The position numbers and the translations under genes were made by a program. A DNA stretch of 64,000 nt from JASLEW01 sp035544895. GTDB taxonomy: Bacteria > Acidobacteriota > Thermoanaerobaculia > Multivoradales > UBA5704. The stretch's first letter is position 1; each line of letters starts with the position of its first letter. Below, in pieces: positions 22,085-29,721 of the stretch. The notes beneath the pieces were generated by a model. That model did no database searches. It saw only the letters and a list, made by a program, of their open reading frames with translations, and was not told where the DNA came from. Location: the NCBI GenBank assembly GCA_035544895.1, contig DASZZM010000021.1, positions 21,992-85,991 on the forward strand, read 5' to 3'.

Positions 22085-23817
22085 AGAAAGCGTGGCGCGG
22101 ATGCCTCACGTTGCTGGTGGCGGCCTCGAGCACGGCCGCCCAACCTCCGGCTCCGGAGGCGCTGCGCTTGGAATTCGGCGTCATGATCCCCATGCGGGAC
22201 GGGATCAAGCTGGCCACCGACGTATGGCTGCCCGAGCCGCCCGGCCGCTACCCCGTCTTGCTGGCGCGAACTCCCTATCTGAAGACCGGGCTCGGGCTGA
22301 ACGAATGGGCCCGCTATTTCGCGAGTCGCGGTTATGCCTTTGCCGTCCAAGATACGCGGGGCCGGGGTGACTCGGAAGGAACGTTCGACTCCTTCTTCGG
22401 CGAAGGGAGGGACGGCTACGACACCATCGAGTGGCTGGCGGCGCAAGCGTGGTCGAATGGTCGAGTGGGCACTCTGGGGCCTTCTTATCTCGGCACGGCG
22501 CAATGGCTGGCCGCGCGTGAGCAGCCGCCGCACCTGGTCTGTATAGCGCCGGTGGCGGCGGCTGGCCGCTGGTTCGAAGAGTTTCCCTACACGGGCGGCG
22601 CCTTCTCGGAGGCCGGCGCGCTCGCCTGGGTCAACGAGGTGTCGGGCCGCATCGACCAGGAGGCCAATTCAGGGGACATCAATTGGGCCAAGGTCCTGGC
22701 CCACCGGCCGATCCTGACCGCCGACTCCGTGATGGGGCGGAAGATGCCGCTCTATCGCGACTGGCTCACCAATTCGACCACGGGTCCCTACTGGGACCGG
22801 CTGCGCTTCACTGCGAAGGATTTCGCCGCGGCCAGCATACCCACCTTGACCGTCACCGGCTGGTACGACGCCGACCAGCCGGGCTCGCTGTTCTACTGGC
22901 GGGGGCTCATGGCCAACGCCCCGAGACGAGACCGGCAGTTCCTGCTCGTGGGTCCCTGGCGACACATCGAGGCTTTCCGGGGCGGATCGACCAAGGTAGG
23001 CGACAGCCAGTTCTCACCCGATTCGATCGTCGACAGCAAGGCGATTCACTTGGCGTTTTTCGATTGGTGCCTGAAGGGCAAGAGCTCCAGCTTCGATGCC
23101 CCTCGCGCGCGGATCTATGTGACCGGAGCCAATGTCTGGCGGAGCTTCGATGACTATCCACCTGCGGCTGCAAGGCCGCGACAGCTCTATCTGGCGGGCG
23201 GAGGCCACGCCAACTCGAGCAGCGGCGACGGCAAGCTCAGCTGGGAGCCGGCTGCCGATTCGCCTCCGGACAGGTTCGCCTTCGACCCCAAGAACCCGGT
23301 CCCCGGCAGCCTGGGAGAGTGGGGATCGGACCGCCGGGCGGCCCAGGCTCGTGAGGACGTCCTGGTCTACACCAGCGACGTGTTGAAAGAGACCCTCGAG
23401 GTCATCGGCGGCGTGGTCGTCAACCTGCGGGCGGCGACCGATGCACGCGACACCGACTTTACTGCCGTGCTCTCCGACGTCGGACCCGCCGGCTCGGCGC
23501 TGATGTTGGGGCCTCTGGTCGGCATCCGCCGTGCTCGTTACCGGAATGGGTACGATCGGGAGGAGCTGCTGACGCCCGGAAAGGTCGAGAGCTACCGGAT
23601 CGAGCTCTTCGATATCGCGCATACCTTCGAGCCCGGACACCGGATCCGGCTGGAGATTTCGAGCAGCGCCGCGCCTGCCTACAACCCGAATCAGAACACG
23701 GGCAACGTGGTCGCCACGGACACCGAGTGGAGAGTAGCCCACCAGACGATCTACCACTCTCGCCCGCTGTCGTCGTCGATCACCCTGCCAGTGGTGAGTC
23801 CGGAGCAAGCCAACTAA
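22081..23817 (+). CDS. CocE/NonD family serine hydrolase
   Basis: A 578-residue exported hydrolase related to cocaine esterase and X-Pro dipeptidyl-peptidases; substrate unknown. Signal peptide MKKAWRGCLTLLVAASSTAA. The alpha/beta-hydrolase part has MIPMRDGIKLATDVW, the oxyanion region QDTRGRGDSEGTF, nucleophile GPSYLGT near residue 140, Asp in WYDADQ and His in GPWRH. The C-terminal jelly-roll (GHRIRLEISSSAAP) is typical. It ends the sigma-factor operon. Confidence 0.9.
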   Translation: MKKAWRGCLTLLVAASSTAAQPPAPEALRLEFGVMIPMRDGIKLATDVWLPEPPGRYPVLLARTPYLKTGLGLNEWARYFASRGYAFAVQDTRGRGDSEGTFDSFFGEGRDGYDTIEWLAAQAWSNGRVGTLGPSYLGTAQWLAAREQPPHLVCIAPVAAAGRWFEEFPYTGGAFSEAGALAWVNEVSGRIDQEANSGDINWAKVLAHRPILTADSVMGRKMPLYRDWLTNSTTGPYWDRLRFTAKDFAAASIPTLTVTGWYDADQPGSLFYWRGLMANAPRRDRQFLLVGPWRHIEAFRGGSTKVGDSQFSPDSIVDSKAIHLAFFDWCLKGKSSSFDAPRARIYVTGANVWRSFDDYPPAAARPRQLYLAGGGHANSSSGDGKLSWEPAADSPPDRFAFDPKNPVPGSLGEWGSDRRAAQAREDVLVYTSDVLKETLEVIGGVVVNLRAATDARDTDFTAVLSDVGPAGSALMLGPLVGIRRARYRNGYDREELLTPGKVESYRIELFDIAHTFEPGHRIRLEISSSAAPAYNPNQNTGNVVATDTEWRVAHQTIYHSRPLSSSITLPVVSPEQAN

Positions 23818-25115
23818 GACAAGAGCCCGAGATCGCAGTAGATGGCGTCGAGCACGGCGCGGATGCGGCTCTCGTGCTCGGCGCTGCTCGGCATGCCGTT
23901 GAAGGTCAAGGCGACGGCGAGGCCGCGCTCGGGATCGGCGAAGCCGGTCGAGGAGCGGTTGCCGCTGTGGCCGAAGGTGCGCGGCGAGGCGTGGTGGCCA
24001 TAGCCGTAAGGGACGGTGTCGGCGCCATATTGCCGCGAGTCGACGATGAAGCCGAGCCCCCAGTCGATGACGTGCTGGAAGGTATGGTCCACCATGCCGG
24101 TGCGGTGCCGCGCGGTGAGCGCCTCGACCGCCTGGGACGAGAGGATGGAGCGGCCCGCGCCGCCCGGCACCCCGGCCGGCACCCGGCCGCGCCCCAGCAG
24201 CATCTCGTAGAAGCGCCCGAGCTCCCGCAGCGGCCCGTAGCCGTTGCCCCCGGGGTTGGTGCCCGTGCACCAAGCCTCGGAGTCCCAGGTCTGCGCGCCT
24301 GCGGCCCGCTCGCCACGCTCGCTCTGGACGTTGGACGTGTCGTACATCGCCCCGATCCGCCCCGCGCTTAGGTAGGCGCGATAGCGCTCGACCGGCATGC
24401 CCACCCACGAGTCGAGCATGCCGAGCGGCGCGAAAATCTCATCGCGCACGTAAGTGGAGAAGGAGCGGCCGTCGAGCCGCCGCACGACCTCGCCGAGCAT
24501 GAACCAGCTCGAGGCCAGGTGGTAGCCGGCCTTGCGTCCGGGCACCCAGCGCGGCTCGGGGCGCATGGCGGCGATGCGGGCGACGATCCGCTCCCACGGC
24601 TCGCCCGGCCAGCCCACCTCGAGCATGCGGATGCCGGCGGTATGGGTGAGCAGGTGGCGCAGGGTGATCGCCTCCTTGCCGTGCGCCGCGAACTCGGGAA
24701 TGTGGCGCGCCACCGGGTCGTCCAGCTCGAGGAGCCCACGCTCCCAGAGCTGGCTCACTGCCACCGCCGCCACCGGCTTGGTCGAGGAAAGCCAGAGCAT
24801 CAGGTGGCCCGGCGTCAGCGGCTCGCCGGGCCGGTTCTCGCCCACGGCCGCGTCGGCCACCACCTCGCCGCCCAGCGACACGTAGACCTGCGCCCCCAGG
24901 TGCAGGCGCTCGCCGATCCCCCTCTCGATGGCTTCCCGCGTGTCAGGCAGTCGTTCCAGCCGATCGGCCGCCACGCCATTGCCTCCCGCCCATGAAAAAG
25001 CCACCCGCCGCAGCGGCGGCAGGTGGAGGGCCCGGAGGACGCTCCACCGGTCCCATCGAAGAACCGGATAGGCAAGAACAGTGCCATCGGGCCGGTCCAG
25101 CCTGGTAGCATTCAT
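23814..25115 (-). CDS. Beta-lactamase-fold serine hydrolase
   Basis: A 433-residue class C beta-lactamase/esterase family protein. The SxxK nucleophile motif is LSSTKPVAAVA near residue 110; HLLTHTAGI, YHLASSWFMLGE (Tyr motif) and the third motif FGHSGNRSSTGF are present. No signal peptide is obvious, so it may be cytoplasmic, acting as an esterase or peptidase rather than in resistance. It is convergent with the CocE gene, overlapping by four bases. Confidence 0.88.
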   Translation of the reverse strand: MNATRLDRPDGTVLAYPVLRWDRWSVLRALHLPPLRRVAFSWAGGNGVAADRLERLPDTREAIERGIGERLHLGAQVYVSLGGEVVADAAVGENRPGEPLTPGHLMLWLSSTKPVAAVAVSQLWERGLLELDDPVARHIPEFAAHGKEAITLRHLLTHTAGIRMLEVGWPGEPWERIVARIAAMRPEPRWVPGRKAGYHLASSWFMLGEVVRRLDGRSFSTYVRDEIFAPLGMLDSWVGMPVERYRAYLSAGRIGAMYDTSNVQSERGERAAGAQTWDSEAWCTGTNPGGNGYGPLRELGRFYEMLLGRGRVPAGVPGGAGRSILSSQAVEALTARHRTGMVDHTFQHVIDWGLGFIVDSRQYGADTVPYGYGHHASPRTFGHSGNRSSTGFADPERGLAVALTFNGMPSSAEHESRIRAVLDAIYCDLGLLS

Positions 25116-25117
25116 CT

Positions 25118-25531
25118 GTGGCGCTGCTCGACCAGATGCGGGACGTGTTGGCGAGCGTCCCTGCCGTTCGCTTCGCCACCGTGTTCGGTTCCCAGGCGCG
25201 GGGCCAGGAGCGCGCCGGCAGCGACATCGACATCGGGCTCCTCCTCGATCCGGATACGCCCGAGCTACGGGTCAAGATCGAGGCCGAGCTGGGCCGGGCC
25301 GCCAAGCGCCAAGTCGATCTTGTCTTTCTCGACTCCGCGCCCCCGCTGCTGCGCTTCGAGATCGCCCGTGACGGCGTTCTCCTCGTCGCCCGCGACCGCA
25401 ACGACTGGGTCGACTTCCGTACCCGCGCCATGCTCGACTGGTGGGACTGGGCGCCGACTGCCCGCCTGATCGACGAAGCCGCAATCCGCCGCCTCCGGGA
25501 GAAAGCCGGCCCTCGAGATGGTCCGTCCTGA
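25118..25531 (+). CDS. mntA: MntA-type nucleotidyltransferase antitoxin
   Basis: A 137-residue minimal nucleotidyltransferase. The family motif GSX10DXD is exact (FGS..GSDIDIG). In MntA-HepT systems this enzyme adds AMP residues to the HEPN toxin. Start is GTG at 25118. It overlaps the downstream HEPN gene by 14 bases, the standard arrangement. Confidence 0.88.
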   Translation: MALLDQMRDVLASVPAVRFATVFGSQARGQERAGSDIDIGLLLDPDTPELRVKIEAELGRAAKRQVDLVFLDSAPPLLRFEIARDGVLLVARDRNDWVDFRTRAMLDWWDWAPTARLIDEAAIRRLREKAGPRDGPS

Positions 25532-25937
25532 AATTGCACGCCACAAGATCGCCAGCGCCTCGATGCGCCTCGAGCAGGCCGAGACCCTTGTGTCGCGGTC
25601 GCGCGAGCAGTTCCTGGCAGATCCGCGGGGCCGCGACCTGGCAAGCTTCTATCTCATGCTGGCCATTCAGGATGTCATCGACCTGGCCGCCCACTGGGTG
25701 GCCGACGCCGGCTGGCCGATGCCTACGGACGCCGCCTCGACCTTCGGCCTGATCGCCGATCAGGGCGCGATCGATCGGGAGCTTGCCGACGGCCTGCGGG
25801 CGGCCGTCGGGCTGCGCAACCGCATCGCCCACGGCTATGGAACCCTGGACCACGCCCGCCTGCACGACGAATTCAGCCGCGGAGTGGCAACGCTGCGCCG
25901 CTTCCTGGCAGCCGTCGCCGTGGCTTCCGGGATGTAG
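25518..25937 (+). CDS. hepT: HepT-like HEPN ribonuclease toxin
   Basis: A 139-residue HEPN protein. The motif RX4HXY is intact (RNRIAHGY), giving the RNase Arg and His and the Tyr that MntA modifies. Helical pattern and length fit HepT. Translated from an ATG inside the antitoxin 3' end. Confidence 0.88.
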   Translation: MVRPEIARHKIASASMRLEQAETLVSRSREQFLADPRGRDLASFYLMLAIQDVIDLAAHWVADAGWPMPTDAASTFGLIADQGAIDRELADGLRAAVGLRNRIAHGYGTLDHARLHDEFSRGVATLRRFLAAVAVASGM

Positions 25938-26045
25938 CCCCTTTCTCGGCGGTAACGGGGGTCGGGATGCTCAAGCTGCCAGGCTGTTCTATCGTGCGCA
26001 GGGTATGATCCGGCGGAGGCCGCGTTCGCGCGGTGAACTGAGACG

Positions 26046-27278
26046 ATGCCCCCAGCAGGGTTCCCGTTGATCGGCCTGCAAGAGATCCAGGCGGCGCGCG
26101 CGGCGATCCGCGGGGTCGCGGCCAACACGCCTTGCCTGCGCTCTCTCGTCTTCTCCACGGAGCTCGGCGGCGACACGTACTTCAAGTACGAGACGCTGCA
26201 GCCCACCGGCTCGTTCAAGGTGCGCGGCGCCTACAACAAGATCCGCTCGCTGTCGGCTTCCGAGGTGGCCAAAGGGGTCATCACCGCATCGGCCGGCAAC
26301 CACGCCCAGGGCGTCGCCCTGGCCGCCCGCCTGGTGGGCGCGCCGGCGACCGTGGTGATGCCGGTCATCACGCCGCTGGTCAAGATCGCCAGCACCGAGC
26401 GGCTCGGCGGCCGCGTGGTCCTTGCCGGGGAGAGCTTCGACGACGCCTACGACGAGGCGATGCGCCGGTGCCGCGCCGAGGGACTGACGTTCGTGCATCC
26501 GTTCGACGATCCCCAGGTCATCGCCGGGCAGGGGACCATCGGCCTCGAGGTCCTCGAGCAGGTGCCGCAGGCAGGCGCGGTGGTCGTTCCGGTCGGTGGC
26601 GGCGGGCTGATCGCCGGCATCGCCACGGCGATCAAGGAGACCCGGCCCGCGGTGCGGGTCTACGGCGTGCAGACCGAGGCGGCGCCGGCGCTGGCCGAGA
26701 GCTTCCGCGCCGGCCGTCTGGTCGAGCGCGCCGGCGAGCGCTCGGTTGCCGACGGCATCGCGGTCAAACGCCCCGGCGACCTTCCCTTCGCCCACATCCA
26801 GCGCTATGTCGACGCCATCGAGACGGTCGGCGAGGAGCAGATCCGCGCCGCGGTCGTCGACCTCCTGGAGATGGGAAAAACGGTGGCCGAAGGGGCGGCG
26901 GCGGCGGTCCTCGCCGCCCTGCGCGCCGAACGCTTCCCCGGCTTGCGCGGCGGCAGCGCCGTGCTCATCCTCTCGGGGGCCAACATCGACGTCCACCTGC
27001 TGTCGCGCATCATCGAGCGCTCCCTGGTCGAGCACCACCGGCTGGCCCGGTTCAGGACCCACGTCACCGACCGCCCCGGCGCACTCGCCGACCTGCTGCG
27101 CGGCATCGCCGAGGCCGGCGGCAATGTCGTCCGCATCCAGCACGACCGGGTGTTCAAGCATGCCGGCTTCTGGGAAGCCGAGGTCCTGGTGACCCTGGAG
27201 ACGCGCAACGAGGAGCACGTCGAGGAACTGCAGCGGACCCTTGCCCGGCAAGGCTTCGACGTCGAGCGGCTCGATTGA
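26046..27278 (+). CDS. ilvA: Threonine ammonia-lyase
   Basis: PLP enzyme converting threonine to 2-oxobutanoate, 410 residues. PLP lysine in TGSFKVRGAYNK near residue 56, SAGNHAQGVALAA, and the phosphate-binding VPVGGGGLIAGIA. A C-terminal ACT domain (HVTDRPGALADLLRGIAE, from about 330) marks the regulatory or catabolic TdcB-like type of about 400 residues, rather than the long biosynthetic form. The stop overlaps the next start (TGATG). Confidence 0.93.
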   Translation: MPPAGFPLIGLQEIQAARAAIRGVAANTPCLRSLVFSTELGGDTYFKYETLQPTGSFKVRGAYNKIRSLSASEVAKGVITASAGNHAQGVALAARLVGAPATVVMPVITPLVKIASTERLGGRVVLAGESFDDAYDEAMRRCRAEGLTFVHPFDDPQVIAGQGTIGLEVLEQVPQAGAVVVPVGGGGLIAGIATAIKETRPAVRVYGVQTEAAPALAESFRAGRLVERAGERSVADGIAVKRPGDLPFAHIQRYVDAIETVGEEQIRAAVVDLLEMGKTVAEGAAAAVLAALRAERFPGLRGGSAVLILSGANIDVHLLSRIIERSLVEHHRLARFRTHVTDRPGALADLLRGIAEAGGNVVRIQHDRVFKHAGFWEAEVLVTLETRNEEHVEELQRTLARQGFDVERLD

Positions 27279-28249
27279 TGATCGAACCTGAAGAGGCCGC
27301 GGCTGGATCGCCGGCCGGTGGGAGTCTGCCCTCCTCACATCCCTCCGCCGCGAGGGACCTGGCCTGGCGGGTGCTCCAGTTCCCGCTCACCCGCATCGTC
27401 GTGGCGGCGGCGATAGTGCTGGCGGCGATGTTCGGGGCCGGCTGGCTGGTCCGGGTCGTCCTCCATGCCTTTTCCCCGCGCAGCGCCGCTTCCCAGCTCG
27501 TGCTGCTCGTTCCGGTGCTGGCCGCGGCCACCGCCGCCTACACGCTCTACGTCCACCGCGTCGAGCGCCGCCCCGTCACCGAGCTCTCTCTGCGCGGCGC
27601 GGCGCGCGAGCTGGCCGCCGGCGCCTTGCTGGGCAGCGGCTTGTTCGTCACCGTGATCGGCTGCCTCTGGCTGCTCGGCTGCTATCACGTGAACAAAGTC
27701 AATCCGGTGTCCTTCGTCGTCATGGTTCTCGCCGTCTCCGTCTCCTCCGGCTACAACGAAGAGATCCTCACCCGCGCGATCCTCTTCCGCATCATGGAGG
27801 AGCCGCTGGGGACGGCGTGGGCTCTCGCCTCCTCCGGGGCGCTCTTCGGCCTGCTGCACTGGAGCAACCCGCACTCGACCGTGATGAGCACCCTGGGCAT
27901 CGCGCTCGCCGGCGTCCTGCTCGGCGCCGCCTACGCGCTGACGCGCCGGCTGTGGCTCGCGGCGGGGCTGCATTTCGCCTGGAACTTCACCCAGGGCGGC
28001 ATCTTCGGGGTGCCGATCTCGGGCACCAAGTGGTCGGGCCTGCTGGACGGCACCCTCACCGGCCCCCCTCTGCTCACCGGAGGCGCGTTCGGACCGGAGG
28101 CCTCGCTCCTCGTCGTCCTCCTCTGCGCCATTGCCGCGAGCGCCCTGCTGGTCGCGGCGAGCAGCAAGGGCCAGATCCTCCCGCCAGCCTGGCGGCGACC
28201 CCCGGCGCCGCTCCCACTCCCGCCGCCGGGGCCGCCGCCCTTACAATGA
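27278..28249 (+). CDS. CPBP family intramembrane metalloprotease-like protein
   Basis: 323 residues, about eight membrane helices. The three CPBP/Abi motifs are present: EEILTR near residue 165, FGLLHW, and LHFAWNFTQGG. These are Glu and His residues for zinc-dependent intramembrane proteolysis. Overlaps ilvA and lipB starts by a few bases each; the functional link to either is unclear. Confidence 0.87.
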   Translation: MIEPEEAAAGSPAGGSLPSSHPSAARDLAWRVLQFPLTRIVVAAAIVLAAMFGAGWLVRVVLHAFSPRSAASQLVLLVPVLAAATAAYTLYVHRVERRPVTELSLRGAARELAAGALLGSGLFVTVIGCLWLLGCYHVNKVNPVSFVVMVLAVSVSSGYNEEILTRAILFRIMEEPLGTAWALASSGALFGLLHWSNPHSTVMSTLGIALAGVLLGAAYALTRRLWLAAGLHFAWNFTQGGIFGVPISGTKWSGLLDGTLTGPPLLTGGAFGPEASLLVVLLCAIAASALLVAASSKGQILPPAWRRPPAPLPLPPPGPPPLQ

Positions 28250-28998
28250 CGTCGATGGCAGCCCCGCCCGCCTCCCGCACGCTGCTCTGGGATTACATGG
28301 GCCGAGTGCCCTATGCCGCCGCGGTCGAGCTCCAGCTCGCCGCCCGCCAGGCGCTGCGGCGGGGCGAGGGGCCCGAGCGCCTGCTGTTGCTCGAGCACCC
28401 CCCGGTCTACACGCTGGGCCGCAACGCCAGCCGGGCGGACGTGATGGCTTCTCCGCAGTGGCTCGCCGCGCACGGCGTCGAGGTGGTCGAGTGCGACCGC
28501 GGCGGCCAGGTCACCTACCACGGTCCCGGGCAGCTCGTCGGCTATCCGATCGTCAACCTCAGCCCCGACCGGCGCGACGTGCGGCGCTACGTTGCTGACC
28601 TGCAGGAGGTGATGGTCCGCACCCTCGCCGACTACGCGATCCACGCCGAGGCGCGCCAGGGCCAGGAGCTGGTCGGGGTGTGGGTGGGGGAGAGCAAGAT
28701 CGCTTCGATCGGCGTCCACCTCTCGCACTGGCTCACCACCCATGGCTTCGCCCTCAACGTCTCGACCGACCTGGCCCTGTTCGCCGGCATCGTGCCGTGC
28801 GGCCTGCGCCAGATCGAGATGACTTCCATCGCCCGCCTGGCGGGCGCCGCTCCCGCGCTGCCGGCGATCGCCTCGGTGCTGGCGCGGCATTTCGGACAGG
28901 TCTTCGACCGCCACCTGGTCTGGGCCCCGGCGGCGGCAGCTTCCGTGGCTCCCGAAGCCGCCTCCTCGCCGGCGGCGCAGGTCGCGAGCCCGGGCTGA
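28246..28998 (+). CDS. lipB: Lipoyl(octanoyl) transferase
   Basis: Transfers octanoate from ACP to lipoyl domains, 250 residues. Motifs: LLLLEHPPVYTLGR, RGGQVTYHGPGQLVGYP, the Lys in ESKIASIGVH and the catalytic Cys in GIVPCGLRQ. ATG at 28246 overlaps the previous stop (ATGA); an ATG three codons later is possible. The C-terminal 25 residues are Ala/Ser/Pro-rich and not conserved. lipA is elsewhere at 41797. Confidence 0.94.
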   Translation: MTSMAAPPASRTLLWDYMGRVPYAAAVELQLAARQALRRGEGPERLLLLEHPPVYTLGRNASRADVMASPQWLAAHGVEVVECDRGGQVTYHGPGQLVGYPIVNLSPDRRDVRRYVADLQEVMVRTLADYAIHAEARQGQELVGVWVGESKIASIGVHLSHWLTTHGFALNVSTDLALFAGIVPCGLRQIEMTSIARLAGAAPALPAIASVLARHFGQVFDRHLVWAPAAAASVAPEAASSPAAQVASPG

Positions 28999-29051
28999 GC
29001 GCACGGGCGAGGGGAACCACGGAAGGTCGCGGCGGCGCGATCGGTCCGGGG

Positions 29052-29495
29052 GTGGGGGAAGTCTTGTATCGCGAGCTCGAGCATACGGCCGACATCGCGG
29101 TGGAGATCATCGCGGCGACACGCGAGGAGCTCTTCGCCGAAGCCCTGGGGGCCTTCACCGACATCATCAGCGAGCGCGGCAAGGTCGAGGAGAGGCTGGC
29201 GCGCGATTTCGCCCTGGCGGGTCCGCATCTCGACCTGCTGCTCGTCGATTGGCTGGACGAGCTGGTCTACGCCTTCGAGGTGGAGGAGCTGCTGTTCCGG
29301 CGCGCCGATGTCAGGTTGACCGAGCTGACCGGCGGCGGCGGCGGGAGGCTCGCCTTCGCCGCGCGCGCCTGGGGCGAGACGCTCGACCCCCGGCGCCACC
29401 CGATCAAAGTGCTGATCAAGGGAGTCACCTATCACGCCCTGGACATCACCGAGACGGCGGCCGGCCTGCGGGCGCAGGTCATCTTCGATATCTGA
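29052..29495 (+). CDS. Archease
   Basis: A 147-residue archease, the cofactor protein that activates RtcB RNA ligase by promoting guanylylation and turnover. Conserved YRELEHTADIAVEI with the metal-binding Asp, LLLVDWLDELVYAFE, IKGVTYHALDI and the C-terminal FDI. Start uncertain: GTG at 29052 fits best. It lies 226 bases upstream of rtcB, with a repeat element in between. Confidence 0.9.
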   Translation: MGEVLYRELEHTADIAVEIIAATREELFAEALGAFTDIISERGKVEERLARDFALAGPHLDLLLVDWLDELVYAFEVEELLFRRADVRLTELTGGGGGRLAFAARAWGETLDPRRHPIKVLIKGVTYHALDITETAAGLRAQVIFDI

Positions 29496-29516
29496 ACGAA
29501 CGAGACTGGGCGCGCC

Positions 29517-29701
29517 ATGGGCGGGGGCGTCCCCTTCCCCCCTGGCGCCGCCGGGCAGGGACCCGGCGGCTTCGGAAAGCCAGGGAAGGGGAGCCGGAGG
29601 GGTTGCGGGGGGGAGATCCAATAGATGCTTTGAGTAGTCCACCAATGCCTCATCGCAGTGCCGTTTCATCCCTCGGGGTCGGCAGAGTCGGTGGGGACTA
29701 G
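29517..29701 (-). repeat. Dispersed modular intergenic repeat, copy C (inverse orientation)
   Basis: Read on the minus strand it starts CTAGTCCCCACCG.CT.TGCC, shared with 46702 onward, continues through GGACTACTCAAAGC and TATTGGATCTCCCCCCGCAA, shared with copy D, and ends with GGGGGGAAGGGGACGCCCC. The largest copy, it joins modules found separately elsewhere. It fills the archease-rtcB gap. Confidence 0.7.
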
Positions 29702-29721
29702 ACCGGAAGGAGGCAGGAGCC

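Noticed and set aside
26132..28249. A 705-residue plus-strand frame over ilvA and the CPBP gene
   Set aside because: The first two thirds are an out-of-frame shadow of ilvA; the real gene starts at 27278.
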